From the NCBI RefSeq assembly GCF_000317145.1, contig NC_019697.1, positions 1,054,001 through 1,118,000 of the forward strand: a stretch of DNA of 64,000 nucleotides, given 5' to 3'. The notes under the pieces are model-generated. The model was not told where the DNA came from, did no database searches, and was given only the letters and a program-made list of their open reading frames with translations. Position numbers and translations under genes: made by a program. Positions 43,740-51,713 of this stretch are shown in pieces (position 1 is the stretch's first letter; the number at the start of each line of letters is the position of its first letter). This DNA comes from Chamaesiphon minutus PCC 6605 (GTDB lineage: Bacteria; Cyanobacteriota; Cyanobacteriia; Cyanobacteriales; Chamaesiphonaceae).

Positions 43740-43874
43740 CAAACTCATTTCGCAGTTACTTACCAACGTCGAGGTAGTAATGGTTATGGTCTACCTATAA
43801 TTCAAGAGACACCAAAGTTTACTTGTGTTGGCGGTATGCTCAAAGAAGTTGTACTTACCAAACTACAGAGCTAA
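43740..43874 (+). pseudogene. C-terminal fragment of a paralogue of the 43027 gene
   Basis: Reads THFAVTYQRRGSNGYGLP, then QETPKFTCVGGMLKEVVLT and KLQS before the stop. It resembles the last third of the preceding secreted protein (QFRVTYQHKQGINNF, then DRFVCIDGS). The N-terminal two thirds are replaced by the composite repeat, so no product is expected. Confidence 0.6.
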
Positions 43875-44095
43875 TTGGACAAATACTTTACTTTTTCGAT
43901 CTATGATGCAGAAGGTGTAACAATAGTTTGCTTCTGCATCTTTTGACGATCGCCACAGAGGTAAGAGTTAGTGACAAGGCGATCGTTTAACAAATCGAGT
44001 GTCGCGAATAATTCTTGATGTGCCTTATCGTCCGCAGATTTGGTCTCAGGCTTAATTTAGCGGATGCGCGCACGCCTTTGTTCCCCGATGGTTTA

Positions 44096-44260
44096 GCGAC
44101 CCAAATCGCGCTGAGGTTTGTCTTGTCTTGACGCACACAACCGGGAGGGAACCTCCCGGTCGATGCGTCGCTGTCTCGCTTCCATGGTCGGGAGACAAAG
44201 GCGGGAGCGAGCCGCTCCTCAGCGTGCGTTTGGGGCAAGACAGCGCACCAAGCCATTGCT
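44096..44260. repeat. composite dispersed repeat, copy 2
   Basis: Contains TTGTCTTGTCTTG, the palindrome ACCGGGAGGGAACCTCCCGGT split around its centre, GCTTCCATGGTC, GGAGCGAGCCGCTCC and CAAGACAGCGCACCAAGCC. It shares several blocks with the copies at 43566 and 55800, partly in inverted order. No gene is seen in 43875-44466. Confidence 0.65.
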
Positions 44261-44466
44261 GGTATCTACAATTATGAACTTTCTTTGTTACCCGATCTGG
44301 CGATCGCTTGATACTTTCGCAGGAGGTCTAGTGAATAGTGGATAGTGGATAGCAATTTGTGACAGGCTAGAGATATTTAAGCTATTGTCATAGTAATACT
44401 TCTCGACGATCGAAAATCTGCTTGTCGAGAGTGACTGCGAACACTAGTTGGGTAGAGGTAAGATCG

Positions 44467-44943
44467 ATGAAAGCGAGCATTTCAGTCGTGGCTAGTACTG
44501 TTTTATTGGCGAGCAATTCAGTAGCGATCGCCGCAGAGTCAAATAGTAATAATAATATTACAGTCAGTCAAAGTACGGTTGTCGTCACTACAGATGCAGA
44601 TGGCGGACAAGTTCAATCTACAACTGTTAGTATCGATCGTGCCGATTTAACCGAGCCACATATTTTGCGGGTAAGAGGAACTGCAAATAATTTGCCGATC
44701 CGCCTGCAACGTGTCGAAGTCAAGATGAATGGTAAATTGCTCAGATCGATCGTCAATAATTCCCTAGAACTAAATTTAGCTCCGTTGCTGAAAACCGGAC
44801 GCTACGAAGTTGAAATATCTAGCAATTCGCCGCAAATCGAAGATACTATTTCAGTCAATTTTACTGGTAAAAATACCAACGTCACCCAGCAATTTTCTGG
44901 CACTGGCACCCTCAAACAAACATTAGTTATTAACATTCGATAG
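44467..44943 (+). CDS. secreted protein of unknown function
   Basis: The 158-residue product starts at the ATG after a GAGGTAA ribosome site. It has a signal peptide (MKASISVVASTVLLASNSV, then AIAAE) and a mature part made mostly of short beta strands with many Ser, Thr and Asn. No Cys are present. A segment LPIRLQRVEVKMNGKLLRSI and later GRYEVEISSNSPQIED suggest an immunoglobulin- or Calx-like sandwich. No family is recognised. It is monocistronic. Confidence 0.6.
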   Translation: MKASISVVASTVLLASNSVAIAAESNSNNNITVSQSTVVVTTDADGGQVQSTTVSIDRADLTEPHILRVRGTANNLPIRLQRVEVKMNGKLLRSIVNNSLELNLAPLLKTGRYEVEISSNSPQIEDTISVNFTGKNTNVTQQFSGTGTLKQTLVINIR

Positions 44944-44989
44944 CCTTAACGAAGGCAGAAGACAGAATGTCAGGCTCTCTCCGCTAAAT

Positions 44990-45023
44990 AGTGTAAAATG
45001 GATCTGTCGCTACATTTTACACT
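44990..45023. terminator. convergent-gene hairpin
   Basis: AGTGTAAAATG (44990-45000) and CATTTTACACT (45013-45023) form a perfect 11-bp stem with a 12-base loop between the secreted-protein gene and the convergent small gene. It could terminate either. Confidence 0.55.
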
Positions 45024-45295
45024 CCTAAAAGCTGGTGATTTAACCCATTCAAAATACGATGGATGATGCGGTATCGATCGATTTTAAAGTCCATAAATTC
45101 AGTTGCTAACCACGATTTATATTTAAAAGCAAGCTGCTTGATAAAGGTTAGTTCCTCTATTTGTAACTCAACTAAAGATCGATAACGCCAGCCGCGCTCG
45201 TAAGTAGCAAGCTTTTGAGTATCAGTCAAGCAGTAAACATCTTTAATTTGCCAACCCAGAAATTCTAATAACGGTAGTTTTGGTAGAAAGCTCAT
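45017..45295 (-). CDS. hypothetical small protein
   Basis: From the ATG at 45295 a 92-residue basic, aromatic protein is encoded (SFLPKLPLLEFLGWQIKDVY, then ERGWRYRSLVELQIEELTF and FKIDRYRIIHRILNGL). A longer version starting near 45442 would run through two CRISPR-type repeats and is not credible. It may be cargo of the adjacent transposon relic or host DNA. No family is recognised. Confidence 0.45.
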   Translation of the reverse strand: MSFLPKLPLLEFLGWQIKDVYCLTDTQKLATYERGWRYRSLVELQIEELTFIKQLAFKYKSWLATEFMDFKIDRYRIIHRILNGLNHQLLGV

Positions 45296-45318
45296 TATTA
45301 TAGTCAGAATTGTAGAAA

Positions 45319-45478
45319 GTCGCAACCATCTTTCTTCGTAAGGAGTGGTTGAAAGTGGGTATGCGATCGATAGGCGCAAAATCGACTTTCGTCGCAACCA
45401 TTCTTCTTTGTGAGGAGTGGTTGCAAGTGTCCGATCGAACAAATCAGTATAATCTTCTCAATCAGGAATAGTTGAAAG
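45319..45478 (+). CRISPR. mini CRISPR array with degenerate third repeat, V-K CAST-like
   Basis: Two 37-nt repeats (45319-45355 and 45391-45427) differ at five positions. They start GTCGCAACCAT, end GGTTG[A/C]AAG and are separated by a 35-nt spacer. This is the layout of cyanobacterial GTTGCAAC...GGGTTGAAAG repeats. A third, degenerate repeat ends AGGAATAGTTGAAAG at 45478, as in the delocalised repeats of type V-K CRISPR-associated transposons. No Cas12k, TniQ or TnsC gene is in the window, and no tracrRNA could be identified by eye. Confidence 0.65.
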
Positions 45479-45497
45479 GAGTCTCATCGCCCGCTTA
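45479..45497 (+). ncRNA. putative homing guide matching tRNA-Gly 3' end
   Basis: Directly after the degenerate repeat, GAGTCTCATCGCCCGCTTA is identical over 19 nt to the 3' end and first downstream bases of the tRNA-Gly(CCC) gene (45732-45750, minus strand). Type V-K CASTs are known to carry such a short delocalised guide for homing to tRNA genes. Confidence 0.7.
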
Positions 45498-45610
45498 AAC
45501 GCAGTGATAGCAGCATGTAATTCGATCGAAGCGAGGTGTAATAATACTAATTACCAGTTATCGACCGTCCGCACTATCCTAACTAAAATCAAGTCAATAA
45601 TTGGGACTTT

Positions 45611-45692
45611 GACACCAATCTGTTAATAATGACAATAATTAGTTAAATGGACACTAATCTGTTAACAGTGACAAATAATTAGTTAATGTACA
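45611..45692. mobile_element. Tn7-like/CAST transposon end with four TnsB-like sites
   Basis: Four copies of GACANNAATNNGTTAA (starts 45611, 45631, 45650, 45670) repeat at about 20-bp intervals. They end in TGTACA at 45687-45692. Read inward from TGTACA this gives the TTAAC...TGTC sites typical of CAST ends. The terminal base lies about 59 bp from the guide-matched site in the tRNA gene, within the 60-66 bp range reported for ShCAST insertion within a base or so. Confidence 0.75.
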
Positions 45693-45734
45693 TCTACAAA
45701 TATCGATGAAATGTACAGGTCGAATAACTACTAA

Positions 45735-45805
45735 GCGGGCGATGAGACTCGAACTCACGACGTTCACCATGGGAAGGTGACATTCTACCACTGAATTACA
45801 CCCGC
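45735..45805 (-). tRNA. tRNA-Gly(CCC)
   Basis: The 71-base sequence folds as a tRNA: acceptor arms GCGGGTG/CGCCCGC, a D-arm with TTCAGTGGTAGAA, anticodon stem TCACC/GGTGA around loop TTCCCAT (anticodon CCC), and T-arm GTGAGTTCGAGTCTCAT. CCA is not encoded. It is intact. Its 3' end is the apparent target of the adjacent homing guide, and the transposon end lies 43 bp downstream of it. Confidence 0.9.
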
Positions 45806-45967
45806 AATTAGTACTAACTTTAGCACGAAACCCGATCGAATGGCTACAGATGCGTTGGACATCTTGAGAGAGAATTTATTACACTTGAGATAGTGCGCTT
45901 TGTAGGTGTAACTGCTGAGTACGAGCATCGTAGTTCTAACCAGAGATCGGAATTAGCTAAAGTTGTT

Positions 45968-46795
45968 ATGAATAAATTACATCGCAACTCGGTGGCGCAG
46001 CCGTCGAGCATCAGCATTGTGGCTCATCGAGGCAAAACAGCGACGATTAAATCTGAGAATACAATTGAAGCTTTTAAAAAAGCGATCGAGATCGGCATTC
46101 CGCAGATCGAATTCGATCTGCGGATGTCTCAAGATGGCTATATTGTTAGTTATCACGATCGCACGATCGTTCGCGATACTCCAACTCAAGATGAGATCGA
46201 GATTGCGGATCTCAAATATCACGAACTCCAATCGATCGCCAAAAGTCAAGGGTTTGAGGTGCCATTATTTGAAGATATTCTCAAGCTTTGTCGCGATCGC
46301 GTCGCCCTAGATATCGAAATTAAAGAAGAAGGTTATGAAGATCGAATTGTTGAGTTAGCTACTCAGTATTTAGACTATTCTAATTTCGTTATCAAATCTT
46401 TTAATGATGATTCTGTGAGGAAAATTAAAGATTTAGATCCACAGGTTGTGGTAGGACTATTATTAGGAAAAGTGCGTGGTAAGTTTCCACTGCTAAGTAT
46501 TTTAGCTCAATTTTTTCCTGAGTATCGCATCTTTAAAACTGGTGCAGATTTTGTCGCTCCACATTTTCGACTCCTCAAGTTTGGATTTTTGTGGCGGATG
46601 AAATTACTCAATCGCTCGGTTTATGTGTGGACGGTAAATGAGGAGCGGCGATTATCTAAACTGCTGCGAACTAAGGATATCGCAGCAATTATTACAGATA
46701 AACCAGAATTAGCAATGAAAATCCTCGATTCGCTCCACCAGCAGCGGCTGGGCGATGGTGTCGCTCCACTAATGAGCCGCGATTACATCCAGTAG
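45968..46795 (+). CDS. glycerophosphodiester phosphodiesterase
   Basis: This 275-residue GDPD-family TIM barrel has the signature HRGKTATIKSENTIEAFKKA, the metal site EFDLRMSQDG, HD in SYHDRTIVR and a C-terminal VYVWTVNEERRL with IITDKPELA. It cleaves glycerophosphodiesters to glycerol-3-phosphate and an alcohol. No signal peptide is present, so it acts in the cytoplasm. The ATG at 45968 is chosen over an upstream GTG because the family begins near ISIVAHRG. It is adjacent to, but divergent from, the tRNA gene. Confidence 0.88.
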   Translation: MNKLHRNSVAQPSSISIVAHRGKTATIKSENTIEAFKKAIEIGIPQIEFDLRMSQDGYIVSYHDRTIVRDTPTQDEIEIADLKYHELQSIAKSQGFEVPLFEDILKLCRDRVALDIEIKEEGYEDRIVELATQYLDYSNFVIKSFNDDSVRKIKDLDPQVVVGLLLGKVRGKFPLLSILAQFFPEYRIFKTGADFVAPHFRLLKFGFLWRMKLLNRSVYVWTVNEERRLSKLLRTKDIAAIITDKPELAMKILDSLHQQRLGDGVAPLMSRDYIQ

Positions 46796-46976
46796 GCTAC
46801 GCCAACGATCGATTCTTGACGAAGGCAGAAGGCCGTTGTTGTAAAGGGGATTTATGCCCAGCTACAACAATATATCGCGGATGAGGGCAAGGTTTTAAAC
46901 CCGTTTTTTTGATAATTAGGTGTTACCGATTTTGGATTTGGCAAAAACCTAAAGCTAAAAGCCTAACGCCTAACGC

Positions 46977-47213
46977 CTACAAAATTCGACTCATGCGATC
47001 GAAATATCTCCAGGCTGAGGCATAATCTTTTTTAATTAATTCCCAGAAGTAATCATCATCGAATGCCAGATACCGCAATTCGAGTTTGGGTTTTTTGATG
47101 CGGGGTGGAAATAGTGGGTTTTGACGCTTGAGAGCGTATTTACTGCCGATTTTTGATTCGAGTCCGGCAGTAAATGAGGGTGGTAGTAGGTTAAGTTGGG
47201 TAAATTGAACCAC
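46977..47213 (-). CDS. small hypothetical protein
   Basis: The 78-residue frame begins with ATG and encodes a basic N-terminal half (KIGSKYALKRQNPLFPPRIK) and an aromatic, acidic C-terminal half (LAFDDDYFWELIKKDYASAW). It lies on the same strand as the downstream half of the peptidase gene, about 40 bp from its 3' end. No family is recognised; the composition looks protein-like. The preceding stretch (46796-46976) holds short GCCTAACG tandem units and no gene. Confidence 0.4.
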   Translation of the reverse strand: MVQFTQLNLLPPSFTAGLESKIGSKYALKRQNPLFPPRIKKPKLELRYLAFDDDYFWELIKKDYASAWRYFDRMSRIL

Positions 47214-47252
47214 AATTTAAGGTTGAGAATAGGGAGCAATATTTGGCTGTTA

Positions 47253-49178
47253 CTAACGATCGATCTGGATGGGTTCGATTTCTTCGGCTAGCTCGAAGCC
47301 AAAGATTTGAGCGTAGAAATAAAACTCGCCAGTGAGGGCGCGTTTGATATTTTCGGCTTGACGGAAGCCATGTTGTTCGGTGGGAAATGTGACATAAGCG
47401 ACGGGGATCTGCTTGGCTTTGAGTACGGCTACCATCATTTCTGCTTGATTTGGCGGAACGACTTTGTCCTCCAATCCCTGAAAGAAGGCGATCGGACAGG
47501 ACAATCGATCGGTAAAATAGAGTGGCGATCTGGCTTGATAAAGATCGGCTTGAGCCGGATAGGGAGCCACTAATCGATCGAGATAGCGAGATTCAAATTT
47601 GTGCGTATCTTTGGCGAGTGAGGCTAAATCGCTGACGCCATAATAACTCGCACCTGCTTTGAAGGTATCGCCAAAGGTCAGTGCGGCTAGAGTAGTATAA
47701 CCGCCCGCGCTCCCTCCCGAAATTGCCAAGCGGTTGGCGTCGGCCAAACCTTGTCGCACTAGGTAGAGTGCGGCATTGGTACAATCATCGACATCGACGA
47801 TGCCCCACTTGCCATCGAGACGGTGTTGATAGGCTTTACCATAGCCAGTACTCCCACCATAATTGACATCTACTACTGCAAAACCGCGACTCGTCCAATA
47901 TTGGGTTTTGAGGCTAAGTTGATTGGAAGTGGCTGCGGTAGGCCCGCCGTGACTTTTGACGAGTAAGGGGGGTTTCTCGCCCAGTAATGGTTGATAATCG
48001 GGATTGGTCGGTGGATAATAAAATGCAAACGCAGTATTCCCATCGGTAGTGGGAAATTCGATCGACTCCGGGATCGAGAAATAGCGAGGATCGATTTTTA
48101 AGCGATTGGAACGTTGGAGAATTTCGCGCGATTCTGTCAGCAGATCGATGGTAATAATTTCATTGGCATGAGTTGCTGAAGCCGCACAGCAAACTACTAA
48201 ATTACCAGCCGCACGCACGTTGGAAATATCTGTATACGGGACATTCAGCCGCGTTAGATGTCCGCTGAGGGTATTGATCAGTGCGAGGTGCCAGACGCCG
48301 CGTTGAGTGTAAGTGCAAACGATCCGATTGCCCACTAATGCGTAAGTTGACATCCCAAATACCCATTGGGGGAGACCAAATTCGGCCTCTAATTCATGCA
48401 CGGGCTTAACTGTGCTACCTTGCCAACAGTAGAGATTGCCCCAACCCGTGCGATCGCTGACAAAATATAATGTATCATCTCCAGCCCACTGGGGTTGAAA
48501 GATGGCTTGATTCGCACCACCAGCAATCAATGATGGTGCGGCAAGATAACCATTAACGATATTGGCAACTTGTAAATTAGTGCCATCCCAAGGCAAATTG
48601 GGATGATTCCAACTCAACCAAGCCAACCTACTCCCATCTGGACTCAATCGCGGCGCAGCATAAAAGTCACAGCCACCTGCCATAACTTGAATGTCATCTG
48701 GTTTGGCGATATCGATACTGACGATCGTATTTAATGGCTCGAAGTCTGCCGAATCATGTTCTTCCTGCACGCAAATCAATCGGTGACGCAGCGTATCGAC
48801 ACTCAGATCTGCATAGCGTTTCTTTTTGTCATGGGTGAGTTGCCGAACTTGTTGTGGCTGCTCCGATCGTAAATCCTGGACGTACAGACAGTTATCGCTG
48901 ATATTACTAAAATAAACGCAACCATCGACGACGGTATAAGCGGCACCACCGTATTCGTGAACGCGGTTGCGGACGTTATATTCTGGCGGCGTCACGTCCG
49001 TATTTTTACCGTCTGAGGTGCGCCTAACAATGACACTGCGTCCGGCTTCTTGGGGACGAGATTCTAACCAATAAATATCTGCTCCATCGATGACGATCGA
49101 ACCAAGTCCGATACTATCTGCGACGATCGCATCAGCCGTAATCGGCGACTTCCAGGAACCAAAGGGAGCAAGTTGCAT
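47253..49178 (-). CDS. S9-family prolyl oligopeptidase / acylaminoacyl peptidase
   Basis: This 641-residue protein has an N-terminal beta-propeller (1-370) with TolB-like repeats and a C-terminal alpha/beta hydrolase domain. The triad is visible in GGSAGGYTT (Ser), LEDKVVPPNQ (Asp) and EQHGFRQ (His). It cleaves short or N-acylated peptides in the cytoplasm; there is no signal peptide. The length is standard for the acylaminoacyl-peptidase group. It stands alone. Confidence 0.9.
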   Translation of the reverse strand: MQLAPFGSWKSPITADAIVADSIGLGSIVIDGADIYWLESRPQEAGRSVIVRRTSDGKNTDVTPPEYNVRNRVHEYGGAAYTVVDGCVYFSNISDNCLYVQDLRSEQPQQVRQLTHDKKKRYADLSVDTLRHRLICVQEEHDSADFEPLNTIVSIDIAKPDDIQVMAGGCDFYAAPRLSPDGSRLAWLSWNHPNLPWDGTNLQVANIVNGYLAAPSLIAGGANQAIFQPQWAGDDTLYFVSDRTGWGNLYCWQGSTVKPVHELEAEFGLPQWVFGMSTYALVGNRIVCTYTQRGVWHLALINTLSGHLTRLNVPYTDISNVRAAGNLVVCCAASATHANEIITIDLLTESREILQRSNRLKIDPRYFSIPESIEFPTTDGNTAFAFYYPPTNPDYQPLLGEKPPLLVKSHGGPTAATSNQLSLKTQYWTSRGFAVVDVNYGGSTGYGKAYQHRLDGKWGIVDVDDCTNAALYLVRQGLADANRLAISGGSAGGYTTLAALTFGDTFKAGASYYGVSDLASLAKDTHKFESRYLDRLVAPYPAQADLYQARSPLYFTDRLSCPIAFFQGLEDKVVPPNQAEMMVAVLKAKQIPVAYVTFPTEQHGFRQAENIKRALTGEFYFYAQIFGFELAEEIEPIQIDR

Positions 49179-49360
49179 AGTGGCGATCGATTTAGAGTGG
49201 TGTAGTAGCGACCGTCAGTAACAATTGAGCTTGCACGACTAGGCGCATAGTACTGACCCAAAACTCGCCTAACAGAATTCTAACCGATCGTGTCTAATCC
49301 GCAGCCTCGATATTTACCAGAAACTTACAATTGGGAGCGGGAGCTGCGGCTCGTCAGCAA

Positions 49361-49525
49361 CTAAGCTTCCGCCACGGTAATATCTAAAGATGCTCGGACT
49401 CGATCGAGTGGCAGGTCCCACATCGATAGCCAATCGACACCAAATAGCGGCTGTGCGGCTTTACCCATCATCCAGCCAGTTGTCAGTGCCGTCAAATATC
49501 CATCGGCGGCTTCGAGTTTTGCAGA
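49361..49525 (-). pseudogene. C-terminal gene fragment of unknown protein
   Basis: About 54 codons in frame to a stop read AKLEAADGYLTALTTGWMMG, then AAQPLFGVDWLSMW and LPLDRVRASLDITVAEA. It looks like the end of a real helical protein. The 5' side runs directly into the composite repeat with AAGACAAGACAAGACAG, so the gene is cut there. The family is not recognised. Confidence 0.5.
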
Positions 49526-49590
49526 TGCGTTCCGCGCGGGTTTCCTGCCGAAAAAAGCGAATCAAGACAAGACAAGACAGGATTTTAGAT
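49525..49590. repeat. composite dispersed repeat, copy 3 (short)
   Basis: Contains GCGCGGGTTTCCTGCCG and tandem AAGAC units (TCTTG on the other strand), as in the larger copies at 44096 and 55800. It marks the break of the neighbouring gene fragment. Confidence 0.55.
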
Positions 49591-49675
49591 TTGCTATTTC
49601 TATATACGTTCTGGTTGGATAAATGGATCTCAACACATTCATTCGGCTCTCCTGTATTTATGGTGATTCGCCGCT

Positions 49676-50209
49676 TTAATTTCCGAAATTGTAGCCAACT
49701 CCAGCAAGGATACCGACATCGGCATTCCGATTGTCTGGAAAACCTGCATTGAGTCGGACTGTACCTGTAAAATTCGGGGAGACGGGAATATCAATACCAC
49801 CAGAAATTGCGGGACTAATAGACAAGCCGCGATCGTAGCGCAGCATTGCGCCGCCACCGATAAACGGCGAGAGAATGGTTTGCCCAGCATCATTACGAAT
49901 TGGAAAATCGGCACTGACAATAATCATTGAAGTTGCGGCTCCGCCACCAAAGAGGATGGTTGCATCGTGTAAAGAGAAGTTATCTGAAAATCGCACCTTC
50001 GTCAGAATGGCTACGCCACCCGTACCGAGTGCAGTCGTATTACCTCCCAATCCAATCGCACTCCCGATCCCGATATAGCCATTATTTTGATAACCGATAT
50101 TTTCTGGTGGCGGAGCCGACTCAGCCGCGACTGGCGATATATTTACCGCCACAAGACTGGTTAAACCGCCGAGCGTAAGTTGTAAGCACCTGGTGAAAAA
50201 TTGGGACAT
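49676..50209 (-). CDS. small outer-membrane beta-barrel protein
   Basis: This 177-residue protein has a signal peptide (LQLTLGGLTSLVAVNISPVAA) and a body of alternating short beta strands with Gly and Ser turns (IGIGSAIGLGGNT, ILFGGGAATSMIIVSADFP, FIGGGAMLRYD). It ends in LAGVGYNFGN. The pattern and a terminal aromatic strand suggest an eight-stranded outer-membrane barrel. No partner is evident nearby. Confidence 0.65.
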   Translation of the reverse strand: MSQFFTRCLQLTLGGLTSLVAVNISPVAAESAPPPENIGYQNNGYIGIGSAIGLGGNTTALGTGGVAILTKVRFSDNFSLHDATILFGGGAATSMIIVSADFPIRNDAGQTILSPFIGGGAMLRYDRGLSISPAISGGIDIPVSPNFTGTVRLNAGFPDNRNADVGILAGVGYNFGN

Positions 50210-50399
50210 CTGGGATTGAAGTTAGAGACTATCGAATCTAAGTTACTAATTATCACCAGCCACGACTTCTGTGTCGTTGGCTCTCCCATAACTAGCAACT
50301 TGAGTTACTTATAGATACGTCCGAATATTGCTGGTGGATCTCTTCTACGTCACTAGAGATTTAATTAGGTGCTATAAAGATCCATTCGCTCGCTCTGAG

Positions 50400-50540
50400 A
50401 GGGTGTCTGAAAAGTCTTATTGGCTCCGATCGTCGGTTGCTAATCCCCCTAAATCCCCCTTAAAAAGGGGGACTAAGACTCTTGCTCCCCCTTTTTAAGG
50501 GGGTTGGGGGGATTTAGATCTATGCTTTTCAGACACCCTC
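50400..50540. mobile_element. 141-bp MITE with IS5/IS1031-type ends
   Basis: Perfect terminal inverted repeats GAGGGTGTCTGAAAAG are flanked by TGA on both sides, a TNA target duplication as in the IS1031 group of IS5. The interior is a further palindrome of CCCCCTTAAAAAGGGGG type. It encodes nothing and would need a transposase in trans. Confidence 0.7.
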
Positions 50541-50584
50541 TGAGCGTATCAAGCAACAAGCTTTCATCGCATCGCCTAATTCTA

Positions 50585-51640
50585 CTATCTAAAAATATCG
50601 ATTAACTGCTGCGAATCTCTCACTACTAATGTTGGCGACAAACATTCGTGCAATAGAGTTTCGTAGAAAAAACAAGCATAGCCATCAAACCGATTGGCGA
50701 TCGTACTATTAACTTGCGATCGAATTAGATCTGTAGCGATTGGTTTAGTTCTCAAGCCTGTCAAAATTCCAATTAAGGTTGGGATTTTAGTTTTAATAGC
50801 TCGCACTTCTGACTTGACAATTTCGCTATTAAATGTATCTAATCGATCGCGATAAACTTGCAGTACCAGTTCGTCGATTAAGCCTAAATCGCACCACTGC
50901 TGCCAATCTACCAAATAACGACTTTTAGAAAAGCTCAACGGATTGGGCGAAATCGAGACGATACAGTTGGATCGAATCGAGCGAATCGAGCGGACGATTT
51001 GTTGTAATAATGTTGTGAGTTGTTTGGCTCGCCACCGATCCCAATTAGCGAACGGATGTCGATCGAATAATTGGCGCGTAAATCTTTGGCGTAGCTTCTC
51101 CCCTGGAGCATCGTAACCTAACTCGATCGGGAAGGAAAAATGGTCGTCTAATTGAATACCACTAACGGGATATCGATCGACCAAATCGCCAATTAAATCT
51201 ACCATAAATTGACGGACTCGATCGTGACAGGGATTGAGCCAGACATTAGGATCTTGTCTGCCACTGGCACCTTGAATGCGTTGACTATTGCCGCGCGCAT
51301 CGAGCAGGAGTAAATCTGGATATTGACGCGCCAATGGCGATCCTGGCGGTACCATCAACCCATACTCAAACCACGGAATTACGCGAATGTTTAATGGTTG
51401 CGCCAACTCGATAATTTCGGCTAATAAATCTCTACCCACGAAGGGACTATTGGGTAACACCGCCGCACCAGTTAATTGTTTGGCTACCTCGCTGGGATAT
51501 AAAGTATATCCCCGTTGCCACACCGCTGGATAAATCGTATTAAATCCCAACTCTGCCAGCCGCAACAGTCCCGCCGCCAGATTGCTGCGAGAATTCATCA
51601 CTCGACTATCGACATTAGTCAGCCAAACAGCTTTTTTCAA
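50585..51640 (-). CDS. GH10-like / DUF187 family protein (YngK-type)
   Basis: This 351-residue TIM-barrel protein begins KKAVWLTNVDSRVM and contains GFNTIYPAVWQRGYTLYPSE, IRVIPWFEYGLM, WLNPCHDRVRQFMVDLI and VSGIQLDDHFSFP. This is the pattern of the glycosyl-hydrolase-like DUF187 family. Members are thought to act on cell-wall or envelope glycans. Unlike most it has no signal peptide. It is monocistronic. The region before it on the same strand (51641-51713) is short and gene-free. Confidence 0.8.
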   Translation of the reverse strand: MKKAVWLTNVDSRVMNSRSNLAAGLLRLAELGFNTIYPAVWQRGYTLYPSEVAKQLTGAAVLPNSPFVGRDLLAEIIELAQPLNIRVIPWFEYGLMVPPGSPLARQYPDLLLLDARGNSQRIQGASGRQDPNVWLNPCHDRVRQFMVDLIGDLVDRYPVSGIQLDDHFSFPIELGYDAPGEKLRQRFTRQLFDRHPFANWDRWRAKQLTTLLQQIVRSIRSIRSNCIVSISPNPLSFSKSRYLVDWQQWCDLGLIDELVLQVYRDRLDTFNSEIVKSEVRAIKTKIPTLIGILTGLRTKPIATDLIRSQVNSTIANRFDGYACFFYETLLHECLSPTLVVRDSQQLIDIFR

Positions 51641-51713
51641 GGAGAGTGGGGGACGGGGGGACGGGGGGAAGAGGAGATGTAGAGAATCAGATCTCTAATT
51701 GGCAACGCCATTA

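Noticed and set aside
45000-45320. A tracrRNA for the CRISPR relic
   Set aside because: I could not find a convincing anti-repeat complementary to GGAGTGGTTGAAAG by eye; a covariance search is needed.
45296-45442. N-terminal extension of the 45017 gene
   Set aside because: This stretch is made of the two CRISPR-type repeats and their spacer, so coding there is coincidental.
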